Positions 61,201 to 64,000 of a stretch of DNA of 64,000 nt are shown here, one piece after another. Under the pieces are notes generated by a model. That model was not told where the DNA came from, made no database searches, and saw nothing but the letters and a program-made list of their open reading frames with translations. Position 1 is the first letter of the stretch. Every line of letters begins with the position of its first letter. The position numbers and the translations under genes are program-made. Source of the stretch: an uncultured Christensenella sp. (GTDB taxonomy: Bacteria > Bacillota > Clostridia > Christensenellales > UBA1242); NCBI GenBank assembly GCA_910584815.1, contig CAJUBT010000006.1:1-64000 (forward strand). The letters are read 5' to 3'.

Positions 61201-64000
61201 ATTATTAGTGTTACCATTTACATAAAAACCATTGTAAGTGCCTTGATTAAAGTAGTAAAGGTTTTTAAATCCGCCAACATAAACAAGAATTGTAAATTCA
61301 CATTCAGCATAATTTGTGCTTTCTGGAACAAACTTCATTGCATAATATTGGTAGCCTTTCTTTTGTGCTGTTCTTGTGTTAGGGGCAACCCATTCAAAAG
61401 AACCTGCAATTTCAAAGCCTTCAACTTCGGCAACGCCACCTTTTATAGTTGCAGAAGATAAAGTTGTTGGATAAGTTACACTGGAAATTGTTAAGTTTTC
61501 AACTGTTGGTAAAGTTGAAACAACAACAGTTTGCTTTCTTATAATAACATTTGCACTTGCCTGAGTTGAAACAGGGCGCCTGTTGCTGCCAGAAGTTACA
61601 ACTACATAAACAGTATATTCGCCAACATCTCTAAATGCGGTTTGACCTTCAACAAGTTCAGTTACACCTACAACTCCAACTTGGTTTGAATAGAAAATTT
61701 GATAATCTTCCACTCCAAACACTTGAACATTAACAGTGTGTAACTCTCCATCATAATCACCAACATAATTGCTTACAATTATGTCAAAATTGGTTGGTAT
61801 GCTTTCGGTTACTATGTTTGTGGAAACTGCACCAGAAGAATTTACGCTATATTCTAATTTTAGGGTTTTAGTTTCATCATCACTAAAAAATTTATCTAAA
61901 TCATCAGAAGTTAAAATATAGTTAACACCGCTTGCAACCCTGCCATTTGTAGCATTAGTTTTTGCGCCTATTAACGAACCTTCTGCCAAGGCATCTACAA
62001 TGCTAAGTGCAGTTCTAACAAGGTAAAGGTTACTATCCTTACCGTTTTCACCTTGAACATAAAGGTTTTTTTCATTCTTTTCACCATTAGCAAAATTATC
62101 GGCAATATAAACTCTTCTTGCAAAGGTAAAGGAAGTTCTATCTCCATAAAAACCAGCGCCATTTCTGTTTGCGGCAATGCCGTTGCCAGAAATTGTGGTG
62201 TCGTAAACATAAATAGAACCATTGCTTACATAAACTGCACCACCTTCGCCAGAAGAATAGTTACCTTGAATTGTAACTTCACTTAACCTTGTTGTGCCTG
62301 TGCCTATAAGGAATAATGCTCCGCCATTAGTAACATTGTTATAGGATAAATTGCTATTGAAAATGTTAAGTGCTTCTGGCCCAGAAGCATAAATTGCACC
62401 ACCTTGATTTGCAGTTGATGAGAAAATGTTAACATTATTAACATCTATAATTGCGGTTGCTAAATACATTCCTCCGCCATTTGTTGCAACTGCGTTTGTA
62501 AAGGTTGTGTTTTGAATTGTGGCATAACCAGATGAAACATAAACATTTCCACCATTTAAAGCTTTATTCCCATCTCCTGTAATATTGTTAATGGTTAGGT
62601 TTCCTGTTGAATAAACAACACCACCATTAGTTTTTTGTTCGTTTCCGTTGCCATTAAATTGTGCATTTTTAATTACAATGCTTGCATTTGTTACGCTTGC
62701 AATAACACCACCATTGCCAACATAAGCAATGTTGTTTTTATCGCTGCCGCTTGCTGTTGCATAGTTGCCAACAAACAAGCCGCTGTTTATTGTTACAAGC
62801 CCACCACTAACTGCAATTGCACCACCAAAGGTGTTGCGACTATTAGAAGAAACATAATTACCATTAAAGGTGGTTAAATTTTGTGAATTTAAACTATCCA
62901 CAATTAAACTACCAAGTGTGTATATTGCCCCACCATTAAAACTTGAATTGTTGTTTGTGAAAGTGCAAGAATAAATTTCCAATAAGGAATTTGAACCTGC
63001 ATAAATTGCACCGCCACCGAAATCGGCAGAACTGCCAATGGCACTATTACCTGTAAAGGTACAATTTGTTAAAGTTGTTGTTCCTAACAAAACACACGCG
63101 CCACTGCTTGCTGTTACGCCTGTGTTGTTTCCAGTAAAGGTACAATCTATCACATCAAGTTCACAATTTTCAACAGAGTAAACTGCAGAACCAATGTTAG
63201 ATTTATTGTAGTTAAATTCGCAACCCACCAAACTAAATGGGCCAGAAATTACAAAGTTAACACAACTTGCACTATTTCCTGTTGCATTAAGAGTGTTACT
63301 TGTAAAAACACAATTTTTAATTTCTTGTTTATAGTTTGTTACTTTTAAAACGCCACCAAATTCAACGCAAGAGGTGTTACCATAAAAGGTAACTCCATCA
63401 ACCAAAGTTGTTTCTCCCATTTCTACAATAGCACCTGCAAAGTTACCTTGAACAGAACTGTTTCTAAAACTGCTTTCGGCACTGGTAAGAGAAATTATAT
63501 AACCTGTTTGACCGTTGCTAAACAAGTTTTTGTTGTTGTTAACTTCGCTATCAGTAATTTCTATATTACTATTTTTAACGCTGCTGTTTACATATATTGC
63601 TGCAAAACCTTCGTTAACTGATGCTTGGTTATTAGAAATTTCACAACCATTAACTAAAACCTTGTTAAAGGAATTGAAACTTACTCCGCCAACAATCCCG
63701 CCAGCATTGTTGTTAATGTTAGAATTTACAATTTCAACATTAGGGTAAATTTCGCTGTCGCTAACTCCACTTACTAAAATTCCACCAACGCTTGCACCAG
63801 TATTGGCTAAAACATTGTTATTTTCTATTTTAACATTTGCCCCAGCAAAAACGCCAACAGCACCTGCACCTAACAAAATTTCTTCGCCATCGTTTGCAAC
63901 GCCAGCTTTACCATTGTTGTTTTGAATTAAACAATCGGTTATATTTAAGTTTAGGTTGTTAAAGTTTTTGTTAGTAGTGCCTAAAAAGTAAATTGCACCA
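40285..64000 (-). CDS. Giant modular surface protein, N-terminus outside the window
   Basis: One uninterrupted frame of at least 7,904 codons. A TTG at 63876 is not a credible start: the frame stays open to 64000 and the extra 41 codons continue the same repeat style (NITDCLIQNNNGKAG). Three POMP-like parallel beta-helix regions (about 64000-61830, 61270-57420, 56780-55560; motif GGAIY..G.) are separated by Ig-like modules. A Listeria-Bacteroides-like repeat and an Ig-like module follow (about 55500-54890). Then come about 15 modules ending in W-x-I (54890-49450), a unique stretch (49450-48000), an array of YTG modules (47980-43230) and an MBG-type module (about 41590-41330). A transmembrane helix lies at about 41079-41007, followed by RINRRKRK and a ~240-residue Gln/Asn-rich cytoplasmic tail. 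No LPXTG motif or enzyme site is seen. It is probably an adhesin or surface scaffold, an inference from architecture. Confidence 0.88.
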   Translation of the reverse strand, partial: GAIYFLGTTNKNFNNLNLNITDCLIQNNNGKAGVANDGEEILLGAGAVGVFAGANVKIENNNVLANTGASVGGILVSGVSDSEIYPNVEIVNSNINNNAGGIVGGVSFNSFNKVLVNGCEISNNQASVNEGFAAIYVNSSVKNSNIEITDSEVNNNKNLFSNGQTGYIISLTSAESSFRNSSVQGNFAGAIVEMGETTLVDGVTFYGNTSCVEFGGVLKVTNYKQEIKNCVFTSNTLNATGNSASCVNFVISGPFSLVGCEFNYNKSNIGSAVYSVENCELDVIDCTFTGNNTGVTASSGACVLLGTTTLTNCTFTGNSAIGSSADFGGGAIYAGSNSLLEIYSCTFTNNNSSFNGGAIYTLGSLIVDSLNSQNLTTFNGNYVSSNSRNTFGGAIAVSGGLVTINSGLFVGNYATASGSDKNNIAYVGNGGVIASVTNASIVIKNAQFNGNGNEQKTNGGVVYSTGNLTINNITGDGNKALNGGNVYVSSGYATIQNTTFTNAVATNGGGMYLATAIIDVNNVNIFSSTANQGGAIYASGPEALNIFNSNLSYNNVTNGGALFLIGTGTTRLSEVTIQGNYSSGEGGAVYVSNGSIYVYDTTISGNGIAANRNGAGFYGDRTSFTFARRVYIADNFANGEKNEKNLYVQGENGKDSNLYLVRTALSIVDALAEGSLIGAKTNATNGRVASGVNYILTSDDLDKFFSDDETKTLKLEYSVNSSGAVSTNIVTESIPTNFDIIVSNYVGDYDGELHTVNVQVFGVEDYQIFYSNQVGVVGVTELVEGQTAFRDVGEYTVYVVVTSGSNRRPVSTQASANVIIRKQTVVVSTLPTVENLTISSVTYPTTLSSATIKGGVAEVEGFEIAGSFEWVAPNTRTAQKKGYQYYAMKFVPESTNYAECEFTILVYVGGFKNLYYFNQGTYNGFYVNGNTNNSTIGDRANNYFTTSLETALNSMEDNGIIYMISTYNLNDGEGILRIDTPITITIARHILNANALLEINSSKTSNMSSIEIGKNSMAGTLVFDGGNIRTTGAMVKIYAPNSPVSIGGNVIFKNHNVKNNTSGTRGALEITDCGATPNVTINNLEMFNCHGGENGSPLHIYSTTNNINLYIRDISIYNCSGVNGGAVYIGSNVSASFLSANITKNSASNNGGGVYIAQNSLSVFYGADITSNTALNNGGGVYLESLVNIYGLNLSTNTAGFGGGMYVAGNVTSDVTNVGVSSYGGVNVDRNIATGNENSTGLGGGIYFEGNYVLNNAKITGNVANGRGAGIYNANGGNSNLNNVVISNNILTSNSADSVAGLAGSGIVSSGATFTEVTISSNFTKYLSDAEDAVALYGAFYSLGGTETFINSNISNNSIQTSNRNAVLYGAGISTFGANNSVVNIKENSSIVNNFFTVPNEFLDNGGRAVYPQIFLGKLNNEQYTKLYLQDATIAGYAGETGVGGSGKIYLAGKLNITSAIETSITTNNDTCVFQYGNLDKTSAIYLSSSATVTNGAVAVGIDEDYKNSFTKIYSDGEEVTINPMPFIETNASVISVLGVSNAELVASTLDYTLLVSIGSSIKSTPIYWDAVNGNDSNTGANSNNAVLTLKKALSLCANNGVIYIVKTVEILTDTTISAPNVTLMRIGLSMGDYLFQVKNGATLTLQDVTIDGYSSMADGTPKGLIGVDENSTLILNTGAIIKNSSVAYQTGVNVSGGAINNKGTLTINAGAITENKIAGTNINNVGGAIYSTGVINIYGGVISKNSAQIDGGAIYVESGELNIYGGAIYGNKATRNGGAIFVNSGAKLNVSGGEISENTSADGGAIYIKNANLAMSGGMIYGNTVTGQGGAIYTIGSTINLTGGVISNNNAGVGGAIFVSSGEVNITYLARISGNKALTQGGAIYIQSGVVNVSGGEIFNNSATGAGGAILLAVDGSLKMSGGEIYANTASQGAAIYSNAKGSIQNNQTTFVTDNGNKTTIYKIDNSALIISGGYISNNIADGEGGAIYVASGSASTATLLITGGEINGNTAAQSGGAIFVTGNVYVQIDDANINSNTATNSHGGAINVVDAKLLINGGKIYGNTATIYGSVIALSSGGSATLLGGEIQNNTYVGDGTNGGVIYVDSKSEFIVGENAIVMNNKRVTNGVEFNYNIFVRVAEDESGVIKILSSLSLNAQLYVNSNTVGGASSVVAIPFNDNFEMSSKKIITRFFADIVEKRVYLDNNKIYVGESQSSKDNGYGFVYVAGDYVNEYDGAEHSIYFEILDNPNNVTVQFLATDSSDQPASNAIWSSVNPTQSISGKKFVHFRIVYSGSPEYLGYRLLYIRGITPVITEEPYISTQLITNTLYSSTGGVGGRDNRPTLLGGSAEYNGRKISGRFVWAFDSFTFEDIGLQDAYVNFEPTNASYNAVALTIKVNVFVERFYYGADASGKVGFYINDSFTRSSEVTTMEQAINSITNGGTICLARTYDVTEDEYWGTLDGFTVNIARAKDVNDILFTGAMVIVQNSVNLNLGANRSGEPIIDGSIVFDGGARWVTDKLGDTMPSNNNYFRNDGARSTGAILVVSSGANANIVSGVVMQNNENCLTNNITNSGYGGAITNHGNLYIENVTIRSNSAKGYGGAIANLSGATLEIIYADIRYNLADYSSGSLAGNGGVIYMSGNCETLIHGITITNNRAKNNGGVIYQEGGILEISPDQNETTGNWSVVNINSNNTNNLGTIFVSCETADAKVIMRGGEIKGNTAVRGDAFYINNRRKATNDITNNVLTFDATSGSTKPALSIDGEIYLLNEDQIIQRRAFSQDANIKIGIGYTASIGKVVVDKVNFYDKTLQNYTLNNVSNFGLAEITTHGGHDTIQLSTTFELNVYYEYITDVGVSDVSYTINVEYGKTYGDYLKGNVIVTNNGEVTVSKEGYDVGLFCYVSDNGASLNGVNLQTQVYYQMFDDAGNSLNSNLYIVWVVADPIITVVVDNGNEDNVYTYGTEVILRANISNRNDEDFTYSYQWYYGNEQILNNGNDETFRITQVNESGQYKVKVTVRGGMTQRETTSEFTQIIINPIILEVGLAVQEFIYTGNNIDARFRGGLDVENAETNLILVDGEFGFTDDINVLKLKADSDGAVEKLVNLDDSIYIMEISIDNANYILKDTQLGWKIIPLPLNISGWYDAFTNSNYVNDYEQEDGVKHALVPTFNNVAKGDNITIKLEFNRIGEDPIIVYYNYNIGFVGSENGTTQVDTSNIGFEEIGRYSSLLVSVYNPNYTLPTDLESLRLQWSITEIQAFMDRWNIEDELIVHEDLGANEPAFTVVKTYSSDGYRVTAGLKTSKDVSVLSDLTLRITVTGITNSGKEVNESTLFTVNANNRLSFVSDDGQITFVTITDAGTYNVKVEVINYLEVDPSDVNRQDFEAGKYYILDENGNYVIQNKDVDVYDPNGAYYTHASNYHSLATARYDIDIIIEKQTIELVWGIDDAETDSIVYNKTYHRAGIIKAKAVGENKFITLQTDAYEYSRDYYKNLAGEYIANVILREPYSYNYEIYAGSEEFKWTIAKANLIIIWPTTTSFDWNGERQTFNPTISGGLTGDVLGVTVEGNTATEVNPKDEAGNYIPYTCRIVVGTLNTNYELGEEQLKQCDWFIVPRKLNFVWEIVDNGIVLDKTVTANNSDEERSASYDGRSFKLQPKISNLVNGFTDVSFKVKESGVDENYINAGTYFATIDFDFGLSGGNASSYELVANDTVTISWTINPKEVTFVWSYTKPFIYNGEEKYITAEVNPDDIVNNDSFEITYSTEKFDATNSYTNFATNVGSYRAKVAGVGNPNYTFNENNSNTYRSWEIGKAPLSLSWVGSSLELTMDNRTAVYDGTAKFYSVNGFTGLMSGEDGGVTIKISYRDTLGTVYNDSNLINVGSYIATASVDGEFSGNYYIVEEDVNFSWSITPLPLIFSWNSVQPEGAVWDNNKIVYDSLTSTPRAQYFVFDVDNISSRDEVTFFVQLTLGGAAPVNRTVEFDANGLDLEDFISFMNANSINAGSYQAKIIALTGTGSGNYTLENATESEKNWEITPAAIDLTIHTNLFVVDYNGSSNAFIYNGLNQTANILVRNVFNATSDNDYLAFGSQYTVTGNSGINAGNYTAVVTLNRNGNYIFTNKITSSFEWKTSWRIDKRAVILEWSNSSPDFDNTFTGSPVTVTASVTNLQDPKDVVNVIGYSNDIILGNSDDYNSNLYTNSEIYVGKYLAKATQVSNPNYMVDEATSTNEWTIAPRRANIGWIGTNISSDIGGTLTSDHASYLGTGGANAIFFTGTPANLIAGTTLNLTLTYYYAKNIDNWADWESVKDDVNVEWVPLANSNLCVNAGFYKCVASVGSGDESSYYTLEGANTVKYWQVTRRTLIFSWNTNTFVYNGLPQCPTPTVKGIATTDQATSTIAVADGCIKTDANIPGEYYTARVNFTSPQGANYDIENSQNVTWDWTITPRNLEIAWQANATSWTYDRVSNKFYYLTATDGFVMGERVEFEYFVSFTAPGSTEAQNITNYQENSKNAGLYTAVVTGLAGDKKFNYSLSNYGAPALTRTWTIYQKNITFTWNYNNGDGPFRYDGTPKSVTATAVGVISGDSVNVPFTQTDNGYDNNLKTLVGNYTARVARLNNSNYTYNLETAVCEWQILPQVIQIKWTLSGFPEGTTLGKETLHRLYNGEEAFITPSIANIVEVDGVREDVSLSYTNYLVSITGNTPTSVLNSVGTYLCQVAGLYGVNASNYTLEGNTQDDLNKQWIIDPILLTLEVPSDTTYYYTSEPQNLTVALKGNIISNDLDRVYPTYKWGENDPVRVFTQTNAGDYNLSISLGGSASGNYAFETNVNTNVTIRVNQVQIRVIFQTSGNQTYVYDGDEHRPNPTIEGVKGNDSPLQYKYQYNANGWQDFAGASSSYMAGSYKATVSLNPDGAVNYFLSNDSQLSITYSIQSATAGWNVIPLYTGVSPTAEGDYTSEDRTTVVLVTVNGSINPSAEAPKGTISFTTGSAGQEGITASLYNANTTAGSPGALFTAYYEKYKDAIDLYAFAVNTSYTIITYEEKHTGGYTPSFSYVCEPNAIGSGQTGNYRNITGSSPERPFFPSNSPQKTVSLYYSSTAGDGSTEYTRISADTQIGDRKYGDVVNFFITGGTILTQNVYYITINGAIIQNNIDGNGVIVTYYTNQDDAAIAHFRANSGYANGITEGDTETSRLVTRAEVRFITVGEISLSGYKNAGDSADGRTFIEGISIKNKIRITRKALTVNKVPDATMAYGTGVVVKNEDSNFVFVESEFYNYLAEVEDVIKSITLGVVNTVSNPNQLQAGTYVNYVTIASMNHPYYSFSTIASDNLGNLTVDKQTLSADTEGLTINVNDSNCVYDGTVQRPTITIMYNQTIVESEDVDGITFENAINAGERTAIFRFRPKGNYTGEIVGYYSIARFNLQNAVVDNSLTASVEYTASSITKDFGTGDASLVYIRRSGGGYQYLFVNEDFNVYYSNNINVGEATITLQARGSNVTGSTTINFNITAQTITDEDITDYTLTFGGISSKNYTFTGGDIAPTVTYLYSATKGISFEVSDIYLYADGNKNNLTYVEEGISYPSFSVNVGSYHVVATIIGAVRSSYKNYVGTVYLPYTISPLDFTALESFGIDEIANQTYSINNLEPVINVYRMIAGEDGEQKVSLNLSTDYTVTYGNNKNAGTANVTITGTGNYTGTKSATFEILRKKIEDITFSLSSIYTYTSRRISPSVQEIIGSYSALGSTEQVTLSIVGYGDNINATYVKDGVKYNRGSILVVGSGNYANEVDASGNPIPLEIYFDINKLAITQSQAGNVLLQFGNDSYYYTGSAIEPEVKSISYLYSTGDASYYLYMYGKTSENDDNYDFTVTYTNNTNASENAVITITFREDGNYEGTFNKNFTINPRSLDTSYFITTEIYEENVETSTAPNVSLDSEIFTGRGITKTVYLYHYEKVGNNYVYTKLELGTDYTIEYENNVNAGTAIIVVKGIRNYASTISSNFIIEQKEIYTEGSTDVRISPIPNAVYTGDVILPNVTITYNTLTLVQDIDFTISVDERENSPYDNINVSTDNKKASVVITGIGNYKGTTFAEFNITPRSLSDGNVNTTTIPNQQYTGLEIKPDANVVVTDGTKILTLGVDYQIGYSNNINVGEVALVVITGIGNYTGTVNRTFVIVARNISEHADEFEIVINDMTFTGRQIRPSYDDFTLKFNGTALDNNRSIYAFANSNAFGENINVGKGSFVIEGNGNFTGLLTFNFNIVPLNYNSNTFNVVLQENYRYTGKPITPDPTITSSEVLVDNYTLVLGTDYTLSYARNQGITGESENSKARVVITFIGNFAGETSRTFNIARRELTSSDVTISLAHLVYYTGNEITLHFDDIIVVLNETNGSNAYTMTLADITLEMVKVTETGATVNNKDVSSGGAVKIIFGGANGTFTGSCIYNFEITPLDITSDDILLHDRVLQDEIFKGEPIVKDFSDFTSQQITTKPDGSTVTDTIVVGMLTVGNTILKFGTDYTVSYSQDTTNVGKVVMTLTGSNNLTGTKQIEFNITPKELDNESFSYGAIPSQVYSYGEQIFVDDLISASFKLSGGSALNLRLGTDFVVANYSNNINVGTDAVVTIEGKGNYAGLFSIKFEITKRNITSADVKFAKNQNVAFMGEDVYLGTFGIVIGGRETISLQDSLQYSQIEYVGNRFNAGKVIINIPVSILKDKTGIIQNYQTTEPDGKITLEFEIIEREYSKTTFTIPPILAQTLTGNPIEPIFDLPYISKNAGIMVGSEKKYGIYFENENGNKILLTQDVDYILEYRNNITETEFAYIDIKFGGTSHNYMGTTTITFRIVKQMASREDFEAIKFNIVKFNATKVETPRYDEVSSLKDLIFVADDMSVISSITWANDNIEIFSAGTYTATIRYNPDPTLYTDYITTISYTIGKGIFKDVDIYKDNGGKQYFEFKFMAGLKLSDITLPEFFNWQYQIDTSVNEQSRGTYYVKDANGNFVEVKLNSASDYKIGTTYFVKPDRIDLSNINIGNLDYYELSNYKAYYNNNPDCYEDYDNIDVTIRIIRGDLRASSFAHSPITVTYNSNLTLSSIFISGSGYTWDSTQPNFDRRLVVNGEEGETFYMIYSSRDDEGFFESIFGNKNNYNPIRVEAKVYVIKANYSKSEIARFLGDYNIGTKTYVPNLTVGTLNVILPNGFSFANNEQELKYGNNTANLVFNKGSEYNPNYNEYGLSLSERFSINITVISPVLTFKIDPNGAGVVKTDEHGYVVRRTWGSTLNAEGANVPIIVSYLNEITGEWVEINDGSITTWFDGNSILNTEVGYIIRQVRFEAKDKSFISNQNYQMFDITVLVNGADPQINTLTFLNNEQITYSKASTLARVSRVTSTSTTLTYLDSIRYTYKIGRELADEIIFDDEEIVLDAKTVLDAGIYKIIAHFDSAACGFYNFAGLSPDGSPFTLEKTLRINKATLNIVLQDVERTYGDLIMNNDPAIKASGIEGLSEDEYTLALYSDSNMINRINLNYLTNAGTYYIILELNESLRKNYNFGDGAIFTATYTIKQKEITNYDLIIDGVLREDGSKLNDKIHINFNANQFVDGIIPEYELIFTKNGQQISNIVSEGDYEVTIVFSGNNYFTTRVVSFKVYEAQNYNNLIIIVIVAGLVVIAGLVIIISIRINRRKRKQNVGQEQLKRTKEEIKSKTQKAKGQQENNNTGNNAGGGNANNNINNGNANNVGNNGGNVNGNQNGNVNNNGSGQQMQNQNVQPTVNTTPQNLANNPQNYVAQNNVPQQNFVNPQNVANQQTPPQQNFVNPNAQAPNNANGQNIVNPNYNNGYVDPNFNNPNGYVDPNMYNNQGYYDLNNQGYYDPNNQAYYNQNNNQGYYDPNNQNYYNPNMQNPNNPNGNFVDPNNPNNPQ
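40300..40560 (-). repeat. Tandem YYDPNNQG repeats in the giant protein's tail
   Basis: The end of the giant gene encodes five near-identical short units of the form NNQGYYDPN (variants YYDLN, AYYNQN, NYYNPN) after two NGYVDPN units. The DNA units of about 27-33 bp are similar enough for slippage or recombination to change their number. Confidence 0.75.
43230..47980 (-). repeat. Array of YTG-type Ig-like modules in the giant protein
   Basis: Many consecutive modules of about 80-90 residues share the pattern YTGxxIxP, a strand, DYTVxYxNNxNxGxA, then VxITGxGNYTGTxxxxFxI and a linker (xRxL). Copies are well diverged at DNA level. This pattern is common in Gram-positive surface proteins. Confidence 0.8.
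49450..54890 (-). repeat. Array of W-x-I Ig-like modules in the giant protein
   Basis: About 15 modules of 90-110 residues. Each has a central Y-(D/N)-G strand, an AGxYxA(K/R)V strand and ends in W-(T/E/S/R)-I followed by a short linker and a new strand with Trp (for example CEWQILPQVIQIKW, TNEWTIAPRRANIGW). Confidence 0.8.
57700..59000 (-). repeat. Highly regular GGAIY beta-helix repeats
   Basis: Here the POMP-like repeat is most regular: units of about 20-30 residues read GGAIY(I/V)xSGxLNIxGGxIxxNxAxx. At DNA level GGCGGTGCAAT or one-base variants recur every 60-90 bp on the minus strand, making this the most repetitive DNA in the window. Confidence 0.8.

Noticed and set aside
63874..63876. 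TTG as the start codon of the giant protein
   Set aside because: No ribosome binding site, no signal peptide after it, and the frame is open to the window edge with the same repeat style upstream. The gene is partial.
1..64000. An alternative genetic code (TGA as Trp) suggested by the AT richness
   Set aside because: Trp residues in conserved positions are TGG, and recognised genes have family-typical lengths when TGA is read as stop.

Overview
The window is very AT-rich DNA using the standard bacterial code (TGG for Trp, TAA or TGA stops). The gene content suggests a Gram-positive-type bacterium of the Bacillota, most likely an uncultured, host-associated Clostridia or Bacilli lineage. Supporting signs are SpoVG, a KtrAB-type potassium system, MurC and LysA (cell wall and diaminopimelate metabolism), lipoproteins with an FFAC/CGE lipobox, strong AAGGAG ribosome binding sites and clean intrinsic terminators. 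No outer-membrane genes, tRNA or rRNA genes, insertion sequences or CRISPR arrays were seen. The exact taxon cannot be fixed from the sequence alone.

Layout. 0-4 kb: two tandem sugar-nucleotidyltransferase paralogues and an unknown lipoprotein. 4-8 kb: yqeY, an ABC-F ATPase, a VUT-family transporter and a short-chain dehydrogenase. 8-16 kb: pflA, an orphan ATP-grasp ligase behind an attenuator-like leader, a PPC-domain protein, ktrA/ktrB and lysA. 16-23 kb: a 2,240-residue Ig-like-repeat lipoprotein. 23-27 kb: dtd, metG, a PEBP-family gene and tsaC. 27-31.4 kb: a 926-residue Ig-like-repeat membrane protein with a lysine-rich tail, and a SHOCT-like membrane protein. 31.4-34.6 kb: rpmE, murC and spoVG. 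34.8-40 kb: a GLUG-repeat surface protein and an orphan protein. 40 kb to the right edge: one open frame of at least 7,904 codons that runs off the window and encodes a giant surface protein.

More than half of the window encodes four large extracytoplasmic repeat proteins. They use three anchoring styles: lipobox, N-terminal signal anchor, and C-terminal transmembrane helix followed by a long low-complexity cytoplasmic tail. No LPXTG sortase motif was seen at their C-termini.

The best candidate for an undescribed system is at 9.2-11.25 kb. A consensus promoter drives a 23-codon leader ORF with an aromatic run (FWYFYF). The 3' end of this ORF lies in the first of two homologous terminator hairpins whose arms can be swapped, giving the geometry of a ribosome-controlled attenuator. 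The downstream gene is an ATP-grasp ligase of unknown substrate. A second notable item is an ABC-F protein in which one of the two composite ATP sites looks fully degenerate. All names rest on motif recognition by eye; no database search or folding was run.
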